Notes: generated by a model not told the origin, from the letters alone. A stretch of 40,271 bases of DNA from Apilactobacillus timberlakei (GCF_002993965.1 NZ_POST01000003.1:247369-287639), one strand, 5' to 3'. Positions 22,109 through 30,136 are shown, counted from the stretch's first letter. Translations and numbers: made by a program.

Positions 22109-23218
22109 TTATCTAACACCAGCAGTTTTCTTAATAGTCTTAATTAAATTGTGTGATTTAATTAAATGATATTTATATGGAATTTTAATGTTTTTTGCAT
22201 TGCTCTTAGCACTAATACCGGTAGTTTTTCTAAAAGTATTATGTCTAGTTACGAATTTATATGCATCATCTTTATTATCTAAACCAATATTTTGGCTATT
22301 GTTAGTTTTATAGAAATAATTATGTTCAGATAATATATTACTACCACTACCAATTTGCATAGCATTATATTGATTTTGTGAATAACCTTGTGTATTTTCA
22401 CCAGTAGGGTTAGTACTATTATCAAAATAATTGTTGTAGGCATGTACGTATCCTCTAAGCAATGGGCGACCCTTTAAATTAGGACCAAACCAATTATTAC
22501 TTAAAGTGACGTGTAATTTATTTGTTGCCATATATGAATCATTTTTATTAGCACCTATTAGTAATGGCAATCTTTCTGAGGCTAAATCATGCCAATCACC
22601 AACCCAGTTCCATTTGGGATCAGGATTCATATTTAACCATTGATTTGAGAACCAAAAATGATTATGATCTACAGTTACTTTATCTGATGATAATGATATA
22701 GAAAACAAATCATCAGGAATATCATGAAAATCATTATTCTTAATGATTACATTATTTACACGCCGCAGAGAAACACCTAAATAATTTACACCAACGCCAC
22801 CAACAGTGATTTGATCATTATTTAATTTTTGTAAATCATTAATATTACCGTAAAAATTGATGTTTTTAATGACCACATTATTAATACTTTGATTTGCTGG
22901 TAATAATTCACCATCGACTTTTAATTGGATGTTAACTAATTCGGGATTGCTACCTTTTAACCCTTCAATGGTTAAATTATCCCAACTCTTATCAGCAAAG
23001 GTATAAGTCTTTGGTACATTGCCACCATTGATTGTTCCATCAACAATAATATGATGTTGTTTATTTTTAATAGCATCATTTAATTGTTGAACATTTTTAA
23101 CAATTATTCCTTTTTGATGGGAACCTTTAGCATTAGAAAATCCATCGGCATTTGCAATGCTTAATGTTGTTATTAACATTAAAACAAATGTAAAAAATGC
23201 TATAGATAATTTTTTCAT
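22109..23218 (-). CDS. Secreted pectate lyase-like enzyme, polysaccharide lyase family 1
   Basis: Cleaves de-esterified pectin (polygalacturonate) by beta-elimination outside the cell. 369 residues from ATG 23218 after AAAGAAA. Signal peptide MKKLSIAFFTFVLMLITTLS ends near ANA. A parallel beta-helix is indicated by the repeating NVVIKNINF, NVIIKNNDF, KVTVDHNHFWF and LHVTLSNNWFG turns. Family motifs: VDHNHF (for the usual W-x-D-H) and KGRPLLRGYVHAYNNYF, matching R-x-P-x-x-R with the catalytic Arg; Asp residues in DIPDDLFSISL suit calcium binding. Pectin-degrading enzymes are rare in lactobacilli and suit a pollen, nectar or plant niche. Confidence 0.9.
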   Translation of the reverse strand: MKKLSIAFFTFVLMLITTLSIANADGFSNAKGSHQKGIIVKNVQQLNDAIKNKQHHIIVDGTINGGNVPKTYTFADKSWDNLTIEGLKGSNPELVNIQLKVDGELLPANQSINNVVIKNINFYGNINDLQKLNNDQITVGGVGVNYLGVSLRRVNNVIIKNNDFHDIPDDLFSISLSSDKVTVDHNHFWFSNQWLNMNPDPKWNWVGDWHDLASERLPLLIGANKNDSYMATNKLHVTLSNNWFGPNLKGRPLLRGYVHAYNNYFDNSTNPTGENTQGYSQNQYNAMQIGSGSNILSEHNYFYKTNNSQNIGLDNKDDAYKFVTRHNTFRKTTGISAKSNAKNIKIPYKYHLIKSHNLIKTIKKTAGVR

Positions 23219-23363
23219 AAAATCATTTCTTTCTAAGAGATTAATAACATTATAATACATAAAGTTATTAATTTAATTGATTTTTATTATGATAAGACAA
23301 AAAATTACTTCAATATTTTCAATTTTTTGTTATAATTATTCTCAAATTAGGAGGTAGTTTAAT

Positions 23364-23519
23364 ATGAACAATAAAGAAATTGCATTAGAACTTACCAAGG
23401 AATTTTTCAATCATGCTAGTCTAGACCCACAAGATGGTAAAACTTATCTAGAAGCATTTAATGAAGCATATACATTAATTTATAATAATGTTTGCTCTTC
23501 AGAAAAAAATAATAGTTAG
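23364..23519 (+). CDS. Small cytoplasmic protein of 51 residues, unknown
   Basis: ATG 23364, 7-8 nt after a strong AGGAGG. Sequence MNNKEIALELTKEFFNHASL, then DPQDGKTYLEAFNEAYTLIYNNVCSS. The predicted two-helix form resembles a small protein family common in lactobacilli. Own terminator at 23550-23583. The clean ribosome site and terminator make it a real gene. Confidence 0.75.
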   Translation: MNNKEIALELTKEFFNHASLDPQDGKTYLEAFNEAYTLIYNNVCSSEKNNS

Positions 23520-23549
23520 TATTTCTCAATATTAAATTTTAATAAAATT

Positions 23550-23583
23550 AAAAGGGCTAAATCATTATGATTTGGCCCTTTTT
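23550..23583 (+). terminator. Terminator after the 51-residue gene
   Basis: 16-bp stem AAAAGGGCTAAATCAT / ATGATTTGGCCCTTTT with one wobble pair and a T run. Confidence 0.9.
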
Positions 23584-23653
23584 AGTTCTTAAAAAGTACA
23601 TATTTAACACTATTTTTTCTATACATTTATCTAAACAGCGCTAAAATGTATGT

Positions 23654-23703
23654 AGGAGGTGACTGTGTGCAATCTTATACAATAAAGATTACATATTAGT
23701 ATT
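23654..23703 (+). promoter_or_regulatory. Structured spacer between a strong ribosome site and the GH25 start (paralogue 2)
   Basis: AGGAGG at 23654-23659 lies 44 nt before the ATG, with no other ribosome site nearer. An imperfect 11-bp hairpin (23666-23676 with 23685-23695, 8-nt loop, one mismatch and one wobble) fills the gap. If folded, it brings the ribosome site to about 12 nt from the ATG. A 10-codon leader frame (GTG 23667 to TAG 23699) is the competing reading. Confidence 0.5.
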
Positions 23704-25047
23704 ATGAAAATAAAGAAATCTTTGTTAACTATTATAACTTTTACAATCTTAATGTTTGCGTTTATTTCATTTAAGCCTAATGCACATGCAATGTCTGCTA
23801 GTGATGCTAATCCTAGCAATACTGTTTATGACATGTCTGAATGGCAGTCATATTTGACAGATGCACAAGTTCAACAACTTAAAAATGAAGTACCATTTGT
23901 TATTATTAGAGCACAATTAGGTAGCATGCGTTATGATAATACATTTCAACATAATCGTGACTTATTAGAAAAATATGGTGTTCCATATGGTGTATATTCA
24001 TTTAGTTTATATACTTCTCCTGAAGATGCGGCTAATGAAGCTCGTACATTATATAATCGTGCGCCTCATGCTCGTTTTTATGTAAATGATTATGAAGAAA
24101 ATGATTTAACGTCTGGGGACCCTAATACAGCTGCTCAAACTTGGGTCGATACATTACGTCCACTAGTAGGACAGCGTAAGATTTTATATTATGGCCCAGC
24201 TTGGCTTATGTTAAGAGATACTTCGCAAGCTATTAGTTCATATGATGGATATTGGTTACCAGCATACCAAGAGAATGAGCCTGAAAGAGAACATGTCTTA
24301 TGGCAATTTACTAGTGACTTTTATTCTAATGCTTTAGGAAAAAATTTAGATGCCAGTTTATTGAATTCTAAAGATGCCAATTGGTTTATTGGTGATACTG
24401 CCGATGCAAATGCACAGCCAGTTCCGACAAATAATGATACTAATAATAGTCAGTCAAATGCTCAAAATAATGATCAAAACCAATCTAATAATCAACAAAA
24501 TAGTAATCAAAATCAATCTAACAATCAAAATCAAACGAAACCAAAACCTATTATTAGAAATACGACCTATACTAGTCAATCAAAAATGATGATAATTAAA
24601 GATGGCTATGATTATCAAATTTACAATCATGTCCCCTTAGATAATAAATTTTCCGATAATATTTATGCTAAAGCTAGTGTAAGTGATTATACTCATAAAA
24701 GAGTTTATATAAATTCAATTGCTACTGTTAATGGTAGATCATACTATCGTTTGTATTATCAGAATCATGTTATTGGATGGGTTAACACTAGAGCTTTAGT
24801 ACCTAATGTTAGTTATTCAAGCTATTATGTAAACAAAACAATGAAGAATAATCCTAAAGTAGCATTCCACAATCATATCAATAATAGTGGATTTACTAGT
24901 CGTATTACTAATCATGGATATAGCTATGCTAATAAAAAATTAAAAGTAACTAGTCGTGCTATCAAAGATGGTTGGCATAGTTATTATTATAAAACTTATT
25001 ATCGTGGTAAATTAATTGGCTGGATTTACCAAAGTGCATTTAAATAA
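23704..25047 (+). CDS. Secreted GH25 muramidase with two GW modules (paralogue 2)
   Basis: Peptidoglycan muramidase. 447 residues. Signal peptide 1-29 (MKIKKSLLTIITFTILMFAF... ending NAHA), a MSASDANPSNT spacer, then the GH25 domain at about 40-235: Asp43 in VYDMSEWQS, Asp129 and Glu131 in YVNDYEEND, and HVLWQFTSDFYS. A linker rich in N, Q and S (about 245-290) leads to two GW modules ending GWVNTRAL and GWIYQSAFK, for non-covalent wall binding. Nearly the same length and layout as paralogue 3, which lies 705 bp away in opposite orientation. The ATG lacks a normally spaced ribosome site. Confidence 0.93.
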   Translation: MKIKKSLLTIITFTILMFAFISFKPNAHAMSASDANPSNTVYDMSEWQSYLTDAQVQQLKNEVPFVIIRAQLGSMRYDNTFQHNRDLLEKYGVPYGVYSFSLYTSPEDAANEARTLYNRAPHARFYVNDYEENDLTSGDPNTAAQTWVDTLRPLVGQRKILYYGPAWLMLRDTSQAISSYDGYWLPAYQENEPEREHVLWQFTSDFYSNALGKNLDASLLNSKDANWFIGDTADANAQPVPTNNDTNNSQSNAQNNDQNQSNNQQNSNQNQSNNQNQTKPKPIIRNTTYTSQSKMMIIKDGYDYQIYNHVPLDNKFSDNIYAKASVSDYTHKRVYINSIATVNGRSYYRLYYQNHVIGWVNTRALVPNVSYSSYYVNKTMKNNPKVAFHNHINNSGFTSRITNHGYSYANKKLKVTSRAIKDGWHSYYYKTYYRGKLIGWIYQSAFK

Positions 25048-25057
25048 TAACTTGATT

Positions 25058-25090
25058 AAAAAGCATCTAGATTTTTTCTAGATGCTTTTT
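25058..25090. terminator. Terminator after GH25 paralogue 2
   Basis: Perfect 14-bp stem AAAAAGCATCTAGA and complement, 5-nt loop; A/T runs on both sides for the convergent genes. Confidence 0.92.
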
Positions 25091-25091
25091 T

Positions 25092-25628
25092 CTATTTTAA
25101 ATATTTATCATTGATTGATTGAAAAATTGCTGACCAATCATTTTTATATTCAATTGTATAATCAGGACCGTTTTGCATTAACATTGGTTGATATGCATGA
25201 CAATTAGTATTTTTAGCTACTACGTGATGCGAATTATTTTCAACATTAATAACGTTTAAATTGTATAAATTCTCTAGGACTTTAATAAAAGGAGCGATAA
25301 TTAAATATTCACTAATTTTATCCTTGGCGTTTTCATATTGATTATTTTGGTTGAAAAAGGTTTGAAAAATATCATCGGCCAGACTAAAATGATTTTCTTG
25401 AGTTTGCCATCTGATATACTCATAGACTTTCATATCGGTAGAATATTTGTTGTAGTCAATATCAACTTTATGGTTGATTGAAATCAGTTTTTGTTTTTTC
25501 ATTTCTTTTTGAATTAAATCATCTAAAATCTTATTTTTTGACAATTGACTGTCTTTACCACGCTCATAATTATCATAATTTCTATGGAAAACATCGTTAT
25601 TTCTTGTAATAAAGTCACGTAATTTCAT
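25092..25628 (-). CDS. Cytoplasmic protein, unknown
   Basis: 178 residues from ATG 25628, 7 nt after AGGAGGG (an ATG at 25634 is too close to the site). No signal peptide or membrane segment. Predicted mainly helical: starts MKLRDFITRNNDVFHRNYDN, with a middle AKDKISEYLIIAPFIKVLENLYNLNVINVE and a C-terminal DYTIEYKNDWSAIFQSINDKYL. Sits between the two inverted GH25 genes. I do not recognise the family. Confidence 0.75.
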   Translation of the reverse strand: MKLRDFITRNNDVFHRNYDNYERGKDSQLSKNKILDDLIQKEMKKQKLISINHKVDIDYNKYSTDMKVYEYIRWQTQENHFSLADDIFQTFFNQNNQYENAKDKISEYLIIAPFIKVLENLYNLNVINVENNSHHVVAKNTNCHAYQPMLMQNGPDYTIEYKNDWSAIFQSINDKYLK

Positions 25629-25708
25629 ATACATCCCTCCTACAATCCTCATTATAACTAACTATAGGTTTTATATATAATAATACAATTATAATTTTTC
25701 GCCAAAAT

Positions 25709-25742
25709 AAAAATGCTGCTTCCAAAAAGAAAGAGCATTTTT
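25709..25742 (-). terminator. Terminator of GH25 paralogue 3
   Basis: Stem AAAAATGCT / AGCATTTTT with a partly paired interior, and A/T runs. Confidence 0.7.
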
Positions 25743-25752
25743 CAATAATTAT

Positions 25753-27096
25753 TTATTTCAGCGCACTTTGGTAAATCCAACCAAGTGTTTTACCATGATA
25801 GGATACTTGATAGTAATAACTGTGCCAACCATCTTTAATGGCACGACGGTTAATTCTTATCTTTTTATTCGCGTAATTTTTACCATATGCGGTTACTTTA
25901 ACATTAGCAAATCCACTATTAGCAATGTGGTTATAAAAATCTATCTTATTATTTTTATTTATAGTTTTATTTTTGTAATAATTTGTATATTTTACATTGG
26001 GAATAAGTGCTTTGGTATTAACCCAACCAATGGCATGGTGTTTATAGTATAGTCGGTAATAAGTCTTACCGTTAACAGTGGCAATTGAATTTACATAAAC
26101 TGATTTGTGTTTATAATCCTTAATACTAGCTTTTGCAGAAGTTTGACCTTTAAACTTATTGTCACCCGGAACATGATTATAAACTTGATAATCATAGCCA
26201 TCTTTAACAATCATATTGTTTGATTTTTGTACATAACTAGTGTTTCTAGGCTTTGGTTGAGGCTTGCTCTGATTAGAATTGTTGTTATCACTGCTTTGAT
26301 TATTATTGCTTTGTTGGCTATTATTGCTTTGTTGCGTTTCATTATTTTGATTATTGTTATTCTGATTATTTGAATCAATTGGTTGTGAATTATTGTTACC
26401 AGTATCACCAATAAACCAATTGACGTCTTTGGAGTTTAGTAAACTGGCATCAAGATTTTGTCCTAGTGCATTAGAATAAAAATCACTGGCAAATTGCCAT
26501 AAGACATGCTCTCTTGCAGGTTCATTTTGATTATAATTTGCTAACCAAAATCCATCATACAAACTAACAGCTTCAGCAGCATTATTTGTCATGAAACCAG
26601 CATTTGAGTAAAATAAAATTTTCCTTTGTCCAACTAAAGGTCTTAAAGCATTTATCCAAGCTTCAGTAGATTCATTAGTACCCCCAGATTGAACGGTTTG
26701 AGTTTCATAATCATTTACATAAAATCTAGCATTAGGTGCACGATTATATAAGGTACGAGCCTCATTTGCGGCATCATCAGGACTTTCATACATACTATAT
26801 GAGTATACTCCGTAGGGAACACCATATTTATTCATTAAATCTCGATTTTGTTGAAATGTATGATCTGAGTACTCACTACCTTGCTGCACTCTTAAAATAA
26901 CAAATGGCACTTCTGATTTTAATTGTTGGACTTGTGCATCTGTAAAAAGTCCTTGATGTTCTGACACATCGTAAACAGTATTGCTAGGGTTAGCATCACT
27001 AGCTGACATTGCATGTGCATTTTGGCTAGTAGTACCAAAAGTAACCATTAAGAAACTAACAGCTACAATTGTTAACAAAAAGTTCTTTATTTTCAT
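25753..27096 (-). CDS. Secreted GH25 muramidase with two GW modules (paralogue 3)
   Basis: 447 residues, the same length and order as paralogue 2. Signal peptide MKIKNFLLTIVAVSFLMVTF... ending NAHA; MSASDANPSNT; GH25 domain with VYDVSEHQG, YVNDYETQ (D-x-E pair) and HVLWQFASDFYS; a longer N/Q/S/D low-complexity linker; two GW modules ending GWVNTKAL and GWIYQSALK. The N-terminal strand reads SEHQG, where the other two have SEWQ; SxHQG is the common form in other GH25 lysozymes. Inverted relative to paralogue 2, consistent with an old inverted duplication. The ATG has its ribosome site 42 nt upstream behind a hairpin. Confidence 0.93.
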   Translation of the reverse strand: MKIKNFLLTIVAVSFLMVTFGTTSQNAHAMSASDANPSNTVYDVSEHQGLFTDAQVQQLKSEVPFVILRVQQGSEYSDHTFQQNRDLMNKYGVPYGVYSYSMYESPDDAANEARTLYNRAPNARFYVNDYETQTVQSGGTNESTEAWINALRPLVGQRKILFYSNAGFMTNNAAEAVSLYDGFWLANYNQNEPAREHVLWQFASDFYSNALGQNLDASLLNSKDVNWFIGDTGNNNSQPIDSNNQNNNNQNNETQQSNNSQQSNNNQSSDNNNSNQSKPQPKPRNTSYVQKSNNMIVKDGYDYQVYNHVPGDNKFKGQTSAKASIKDYKHKSVYVNSIATVNGKTYYRLYYKHHAIGWVNTKALIPNVKYTNYYKNKTINKNNKIDFYNHIANSGFANVKVTAYGKNYANKKIRINRRAIKDGWHSYYYQVSYHGKTLGWIYQSALK

Positions 27097-27143
27097 ATGT
27101 ATATATAAAATATTGCTCTATATTCTATATATTTCACACCTCC
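27097..27143 (-). promoter_or_regulatory. Structured spacer between a strong ribosome site and the GH25 start (paralogue 3)
   Basis: GGAGG (minus strand, 27143-27139) is 42 nt before the ATG at 27096. A 12-bp hairpin TATATAGAATAT / ATATTTTATATA (one wobble pair, 6-nt loop; 27102-27131) lies between, leaving 7 nt on the ribosome-site side and 5 nt on the start side. The frame of the gene has a TAG inside the spacer, so an earlier in-frame start is excluded. Confidence 0.55.
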
Positions 27144-27328
27144 ATGTATTTTTATACTATATGTTTATTAACCATATCATTTTAATTAGCTTAACATATT
27201 TTTGATATTAAATTATCGATATCAAAAAATTGTTAAATTAGATTTATTGATAAAAGAATATCATTTCAAATTTTTCTTTGAATTAATTATAATAATCAAT
27301 GTAAAAAGCTGAGAGGGTAGTGATATTA

Positions 27329-27586
27329 ATGAATAATGAAGAAAAAAGATTTGAATTGAGACTTATTTTAACAGCTGGAATGAATGCAGGGGTTAGAAAA
27401 ACGGTTTTTAATATTCAAGGTTTGGAATTCAATGATCAATTAAGTAGAGAAGAATCATTATCATACTTTTTAAAAGATCAAGATTTTATTATTGCGACTG
27501 AACATAAGGGTGTAAAATCTAAAGGTTATAAAAAAGTGTTGATTTCAGTTAGAAATATTTTGTCAGCAGAATTTATTGATGATTAA
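27329..27586 (+). CDS. Small cytoplasmic protein, unknown
   Basis: 85 residues from ATG 27329 (a GTG at 27320 is also possible; GAGAGGG is upstream of both). No signal peptide or membrane helix. A mixed alpha/beta pattern: FELRLILTAGMNAGVRKTVFNIQGL, DQDFIIATEHKGVKSKGYKKVLISVRNIL, acidic end EFIDD. Own terminator. No family recognised. Confidence 0.7.
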   Translation: MNNEEKRFELRLILTAGMNAGVRKTVFNIQGLEFNDQLSREESLSYFLKDQDFIIATEHKGVKSKGYKKVLISVRNILSAEFIDD

Positions 27587-27588
27587 TT

Positions 27589-27627
27589 AAAAGCGATATT
27601 TAACATTAGTTAAAATATCGCTTTTTT
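27589..27627 (+). terminator. Terminator after the 85-residue gene
   Basis: Stem AAAAGCGATATTT / AAATATCGCTTTT with one bulged base, T run. Confidence 0.88.
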
Positions 27628-27718
27628 AGTTATTATCATGTATAAAATTAATCATAAACTAATAACTGTGAGAATAAATCCAGTTATTATGGAAGACATT
27701 ATTAAATATTTTTCTTTT

Positions 27719-27734
27719 TGTTTCACATGAAACA
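27719..27734. other. parS: parS-like ParB-binding site
   Basis: TGTTTCACATGAAACA differs from the chromosomal parS consensus TGTTNCACGTGAAACA at a single central base (A for G). The outer TGTTTCA / TGAAACA arms are perfect. It is intergenic and about 25 kb from oriC, where ParB-Spo0J sites cluster in Firmicutes. No parA/parB gene is in the window. Confidence 0.72.
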
Positions 27735-27798
27735 ATTAGCAATCACATGAAATGCATCTTGATTAATATCTAGTGAATGTATTTTGTTTATCATAGAT

Positions 27799-27846
27799 AA
27801 TAACACCACACAATTACGTTTATAGTAACTGTGTGGTGTTATTTTT
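27799..27846 (+). terminator. Strong hairpin with T run, no obvious gene before it
   Basis: 19-bp stem with one mismatch (AATAACACCACACAATTAC / GTAACTGTGTGGTGTTATT), 7-nt loop, followed by TTTTTT on the plus strand. The last plus-strand gene already has its own terminator at 27627, so this one ends an unrecognised transcript from 27640-27798 or serves the leftward marR-type gene. Confidence 0.75.
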
Positions 27847-27908
27847 TAGAATCAGATAAGTTGTTTATATAACAAAAATTTTCAACAATATTATTTCTAA
27901 TTTGTGTT

Positions 27909-28322
27909 TTATTTGTTTAGTCCATTTATATATTCATTGGATAATTCGATCATTGCTTTTTCCCAATCATTATTTACTTTGTTGAATAATAACTCAATTT
28001 TTTTGGTTTGTTCTTCGTTAATTTTATTGTTTAAAGCTTTTCCCTTTTTGGTTAGCTTTAAAGTTTTTATTCTTTTATCTTTCTTATCACTAATTTCTGT
28101 TATCAAATCTTGTTTCATTAGATTTCTTACATTTACGTTTAATGCTTGTTTTGAGATATTAAGTAAATTTAAAATTTTTCCAATGCTAGCAATATTTAAT
28201 TCAGAAATTGAATAAATTATTCTGTGTTGTGTTTTATTTAAATCATATTTTTTTAAGTCGATCATAGATGAAAATTGTTGATATGCAAAAAATATGGTTG
28301 AAAGCTTTTTTTTATTGTTAAT
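27909..28322 (-). CDS. MarR-family repressor, probable AUU start
   Basis: Winged-helix repressor that responds to small molecules. From the ATG at 28265 it would be 118 residues, lack helix 1 and have no ribosome site. The frame is open upstream to TAA 28337-28335, and the only start after AAGGAG (28336-28331) is ATT 28322, 8 nt downstream. This gives 137 residues, the usual MarR length, and restores helix 1 (KKLSTIFFAYQQFSSMIDLKKYDL). Recognition helix ISKQALNVNVRNLMKQDLI; wing SDKKDKRIKTLKLTKKG. Divergent from the decarboxylase gene, with operator-like palindromes in the shared promoter region. Confidence 0.88.
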   Translation of the reverse strand: MNNKKKLSTIFFAYQQFSSMIDLKKYDLNKTQHRIIYSISELNIASIGKILNLLNISKQALNVNVRNLMKQDLITEISDKKDKRIKTLKLTKKGKALNNKINEEQTKKIELLFNKVNNDWEKAMIELSNEYINGLNK

Positions 28323-28341
28323 ATAAAGGTCTCCTTATTAG

Positions 28342-28412
28342 GTCAACTATGTTGACATATTATTCTTCTGGATTTATAATTAAAAAATCATATAAGTCAA
28401 TGACGTTGACTT
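28342..28412. promoter_or_regulatory. Divergent promoters with two palindromic operators (MarR-decarboxylase)
   Basis: Rightward: TTGACA (28352-28357), 17 bp, TATAAT (28375-28380), a full consensus promoter. Leftward: TTGACT (28400-28395), 16 bp, TATAAA (28378-28373). Operator 1, GTCAAC-TAT-GTTGAC (28342-28356), covers the rightward -35. Operator 2, AAGTCAA-TGACG-TTGACTT (28394-28412), covers the leftward -35 and lies just downstream of the rightward -10. One MarR dimer on each would shut both genes. Confidence 0.85.
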
Positions 28413-28433
28413 AATTTGAAAGGGAGAATTAAA

Positions 28434-30095
28434 TTGTCAAATAATTATAAATTGTCAGATTATTTACTAGATGTAGTTAATTATATGGGTGCAAATGATA
28501 TTTTTGGAGTACCTGGTGATTATAATCTACAATTTTTAGATCATATCACGCATCGTCAAGATTTGAAGTGGACAGGTAATGCCAATGAACTAAATGCTTC
28601 ATACATGGCAGATGGATATGCCAGAGAAAAAGGGTTCGCAGCTTTTGTTACTACTTTTGGGGTAGGCGAATTAAGTGCCATTAATGGACTAGCTGGAAGT
28701 ATTGCTGAACATGTTCCGGTTTTAGAAATTGTAGGAGCTCCTACAAACAATGTGCAAAATAATGGTTCGTTAGTGCATCATACCTTTGGTGATCATAAAT
28801 TCGATAGATTTGAAAAAGCACACCGTCAATTAGGTATTAAATCTGCTCGATTAGATGGTGAACATGCTATTGATCAAATTAATGATGTTGCTCAATACAT
28901 TTATGAAACCAAAAAACCAGCTTATATTATTTTACCAACTAATTTGGTTGAAATGGAAGTTAATAAATCATTAAAGGATTCCATTCCTAATTTATTTTTT
29001 AACAAAGAAATGAATTCAGAAAACTCCTTTGAACAAATAAAATCATCAATTAATAATATTGAAAATCCTGTTATTGTTATGGGACATGAAGTAGATCGCT
29101 TTAATGTGTTTAATGACATTAAATCATTTTCCTCCAATAATAATATACCAGTTTTAGACTTAGGTCTTGGTAAGGGAAATATTGATGAAAGTTTTTCCAA
29201 CTTTGTAGGTACTTATAATGGACAAATTTCAGACGAAAGTGTTAATAAGTATGTTGCAAATGCAGATACAGTTGTTCTTATTGGTGCTAAATTAACTGAC
29301 TCTGTCACCGGAGGCTTTACTCAACAATTTAATGAACAAAACACAATTGTTCTTAATTACGAAAATGCCAATATTTATGGTAAAAGTGTTGATAAAGATT
29401 ATAATTTTAAGACCATTATGACTTATTTGTCTAAAACTAAACTTGATTTATCATTACCTTCAATAAAAAATGCTGATAATGTGTCAGAAATTAAACCATC
29501 TAATAATAAATTAACACAAAGTTTTTATGATAAGGCTATTAGTCAATTCACTTCTGCTGATAATACAATTGTTGCTGAACAAGGTACATCATTTTTCGGT
29601 CTAGCTAGTCAAAAATTGCCAAAAGGTGCTAAGTTCTTTGGACAACCACTTTGGGGTTCAATTGGATATGCCTTTCCTGCAGCTTTAGGTAATCAAATAG
29701 CTAATAAGAATCGTAGAATTGTTTTATCTACTGGTGAAGGTTCATTACAATTAACAATTCAAGAATTAGGTCTCGCTTTCCGTGAAAAATTGAATCCTGT
29801 AATGTTTGTTATTGATAATAGTGGATATACAGTTGAAAGAGTTATTCACGGTATGAATGAACCTTATAATGATGTTCCTAATTTAAACTATAAACTAATG
29901 CCTAAAGCCTTTGGTGCAAAAGAAGATGAATATGATTTTATTGAAGCATCAACGGAAAATGAATTATTTGATGCAATTTTTAAGGCAAAAGAAGAAAAAG
30001 ATAAATTAGTGTTAATCCAAGTGAATATGGAAATGAAAGATGTTCCTGAACAACTTGCAAAGACTGCTAAGGCTTTTGCTGATCAAAATAAATAA
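28434..30095 (+). CDS. ThDP-dependent 2-oxoacid decarboxylase (indolepyruvate/phenylpyruvate or branched-chain type)
   Basis: Decarboxylates a 2-oxoacid to the aldehyde with thiamine diphosphate. 553 residues from TTG 28434, 8 nt after GGGAG; the frame extends to 28416 without a better start. Related to KdcA/IpdC: GVPGDYNLQFLDHI, the ThDP-activating Glu52 in NANELNASYMADGYAR and the active-site HH pair at 115-116 (LVHHTFGDH). The cofactor motif, normally GDGS...NN, reads TGEGSLQLTIQELGLAFREK (about 433) and VIDNSGYTVERVIHG, so the magnesium-binding Asp is Glu here. The substrate cannot be fixed; aroma-type or redox-balancing roles are likely. Controlled by the divergent MarR protein. Confidence 0.92.
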   Translation: MSNNYKLSDYLLDVVNYMGANDIFGVPGDYNLQFLDHITHRQDLKWTGNANELNASYMADGYAREKGFAAFVTTFGVGELSAINGLAGSIAEHVPVLEIVGAPTNNVQNNGSLVHHTFGDHKFDRFEKAHRQLGIKSARLDGEHAIDQINDVAQYIYETKKPAYIILPTNLVEMEVNKSLKDSIPNLFFNKEMNSENSFEQIKSSINNIENPVIVMGHEVDRFNVFNDIKSFSSNNNIPVLDLGLGKGNIDESFSNFVGTYNGQISDESVNKYVANADTVVLIGAKLTDSVTGGFTQQFNEQNTIVLNYENANIYGKSVDKDYNFKTIMTYLSKTKLDLSLPSIKNADNVSEIKPSNNKLTQSFYDKAISQFTSADNTIVAEQGTSFFGLASQKLPKGAKFFGQPLWGSIGYAFPAALGNQIANKNRRIVLSTGEGSLQLTIQELGLAFREKLNPVMFVIDNSGYTVERVIHGMNEPYNDVPNLNYKLMPKAFGAKEDEYDFIEASTENELFDAIFKAKEEKDKLVLIQVNMEMKDVPEQLAKTAKAFADQNK

Positions 30096-30136
30096 AAAGT
30101 TACTTAATCTGACCCAAAAAGTTAGACTATATTTTA

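Noticed and set aside
27640-27732. 30-codon ORF from ATG 27640
   Set aside because: No ribosome site, and it runs through the parS-like site.
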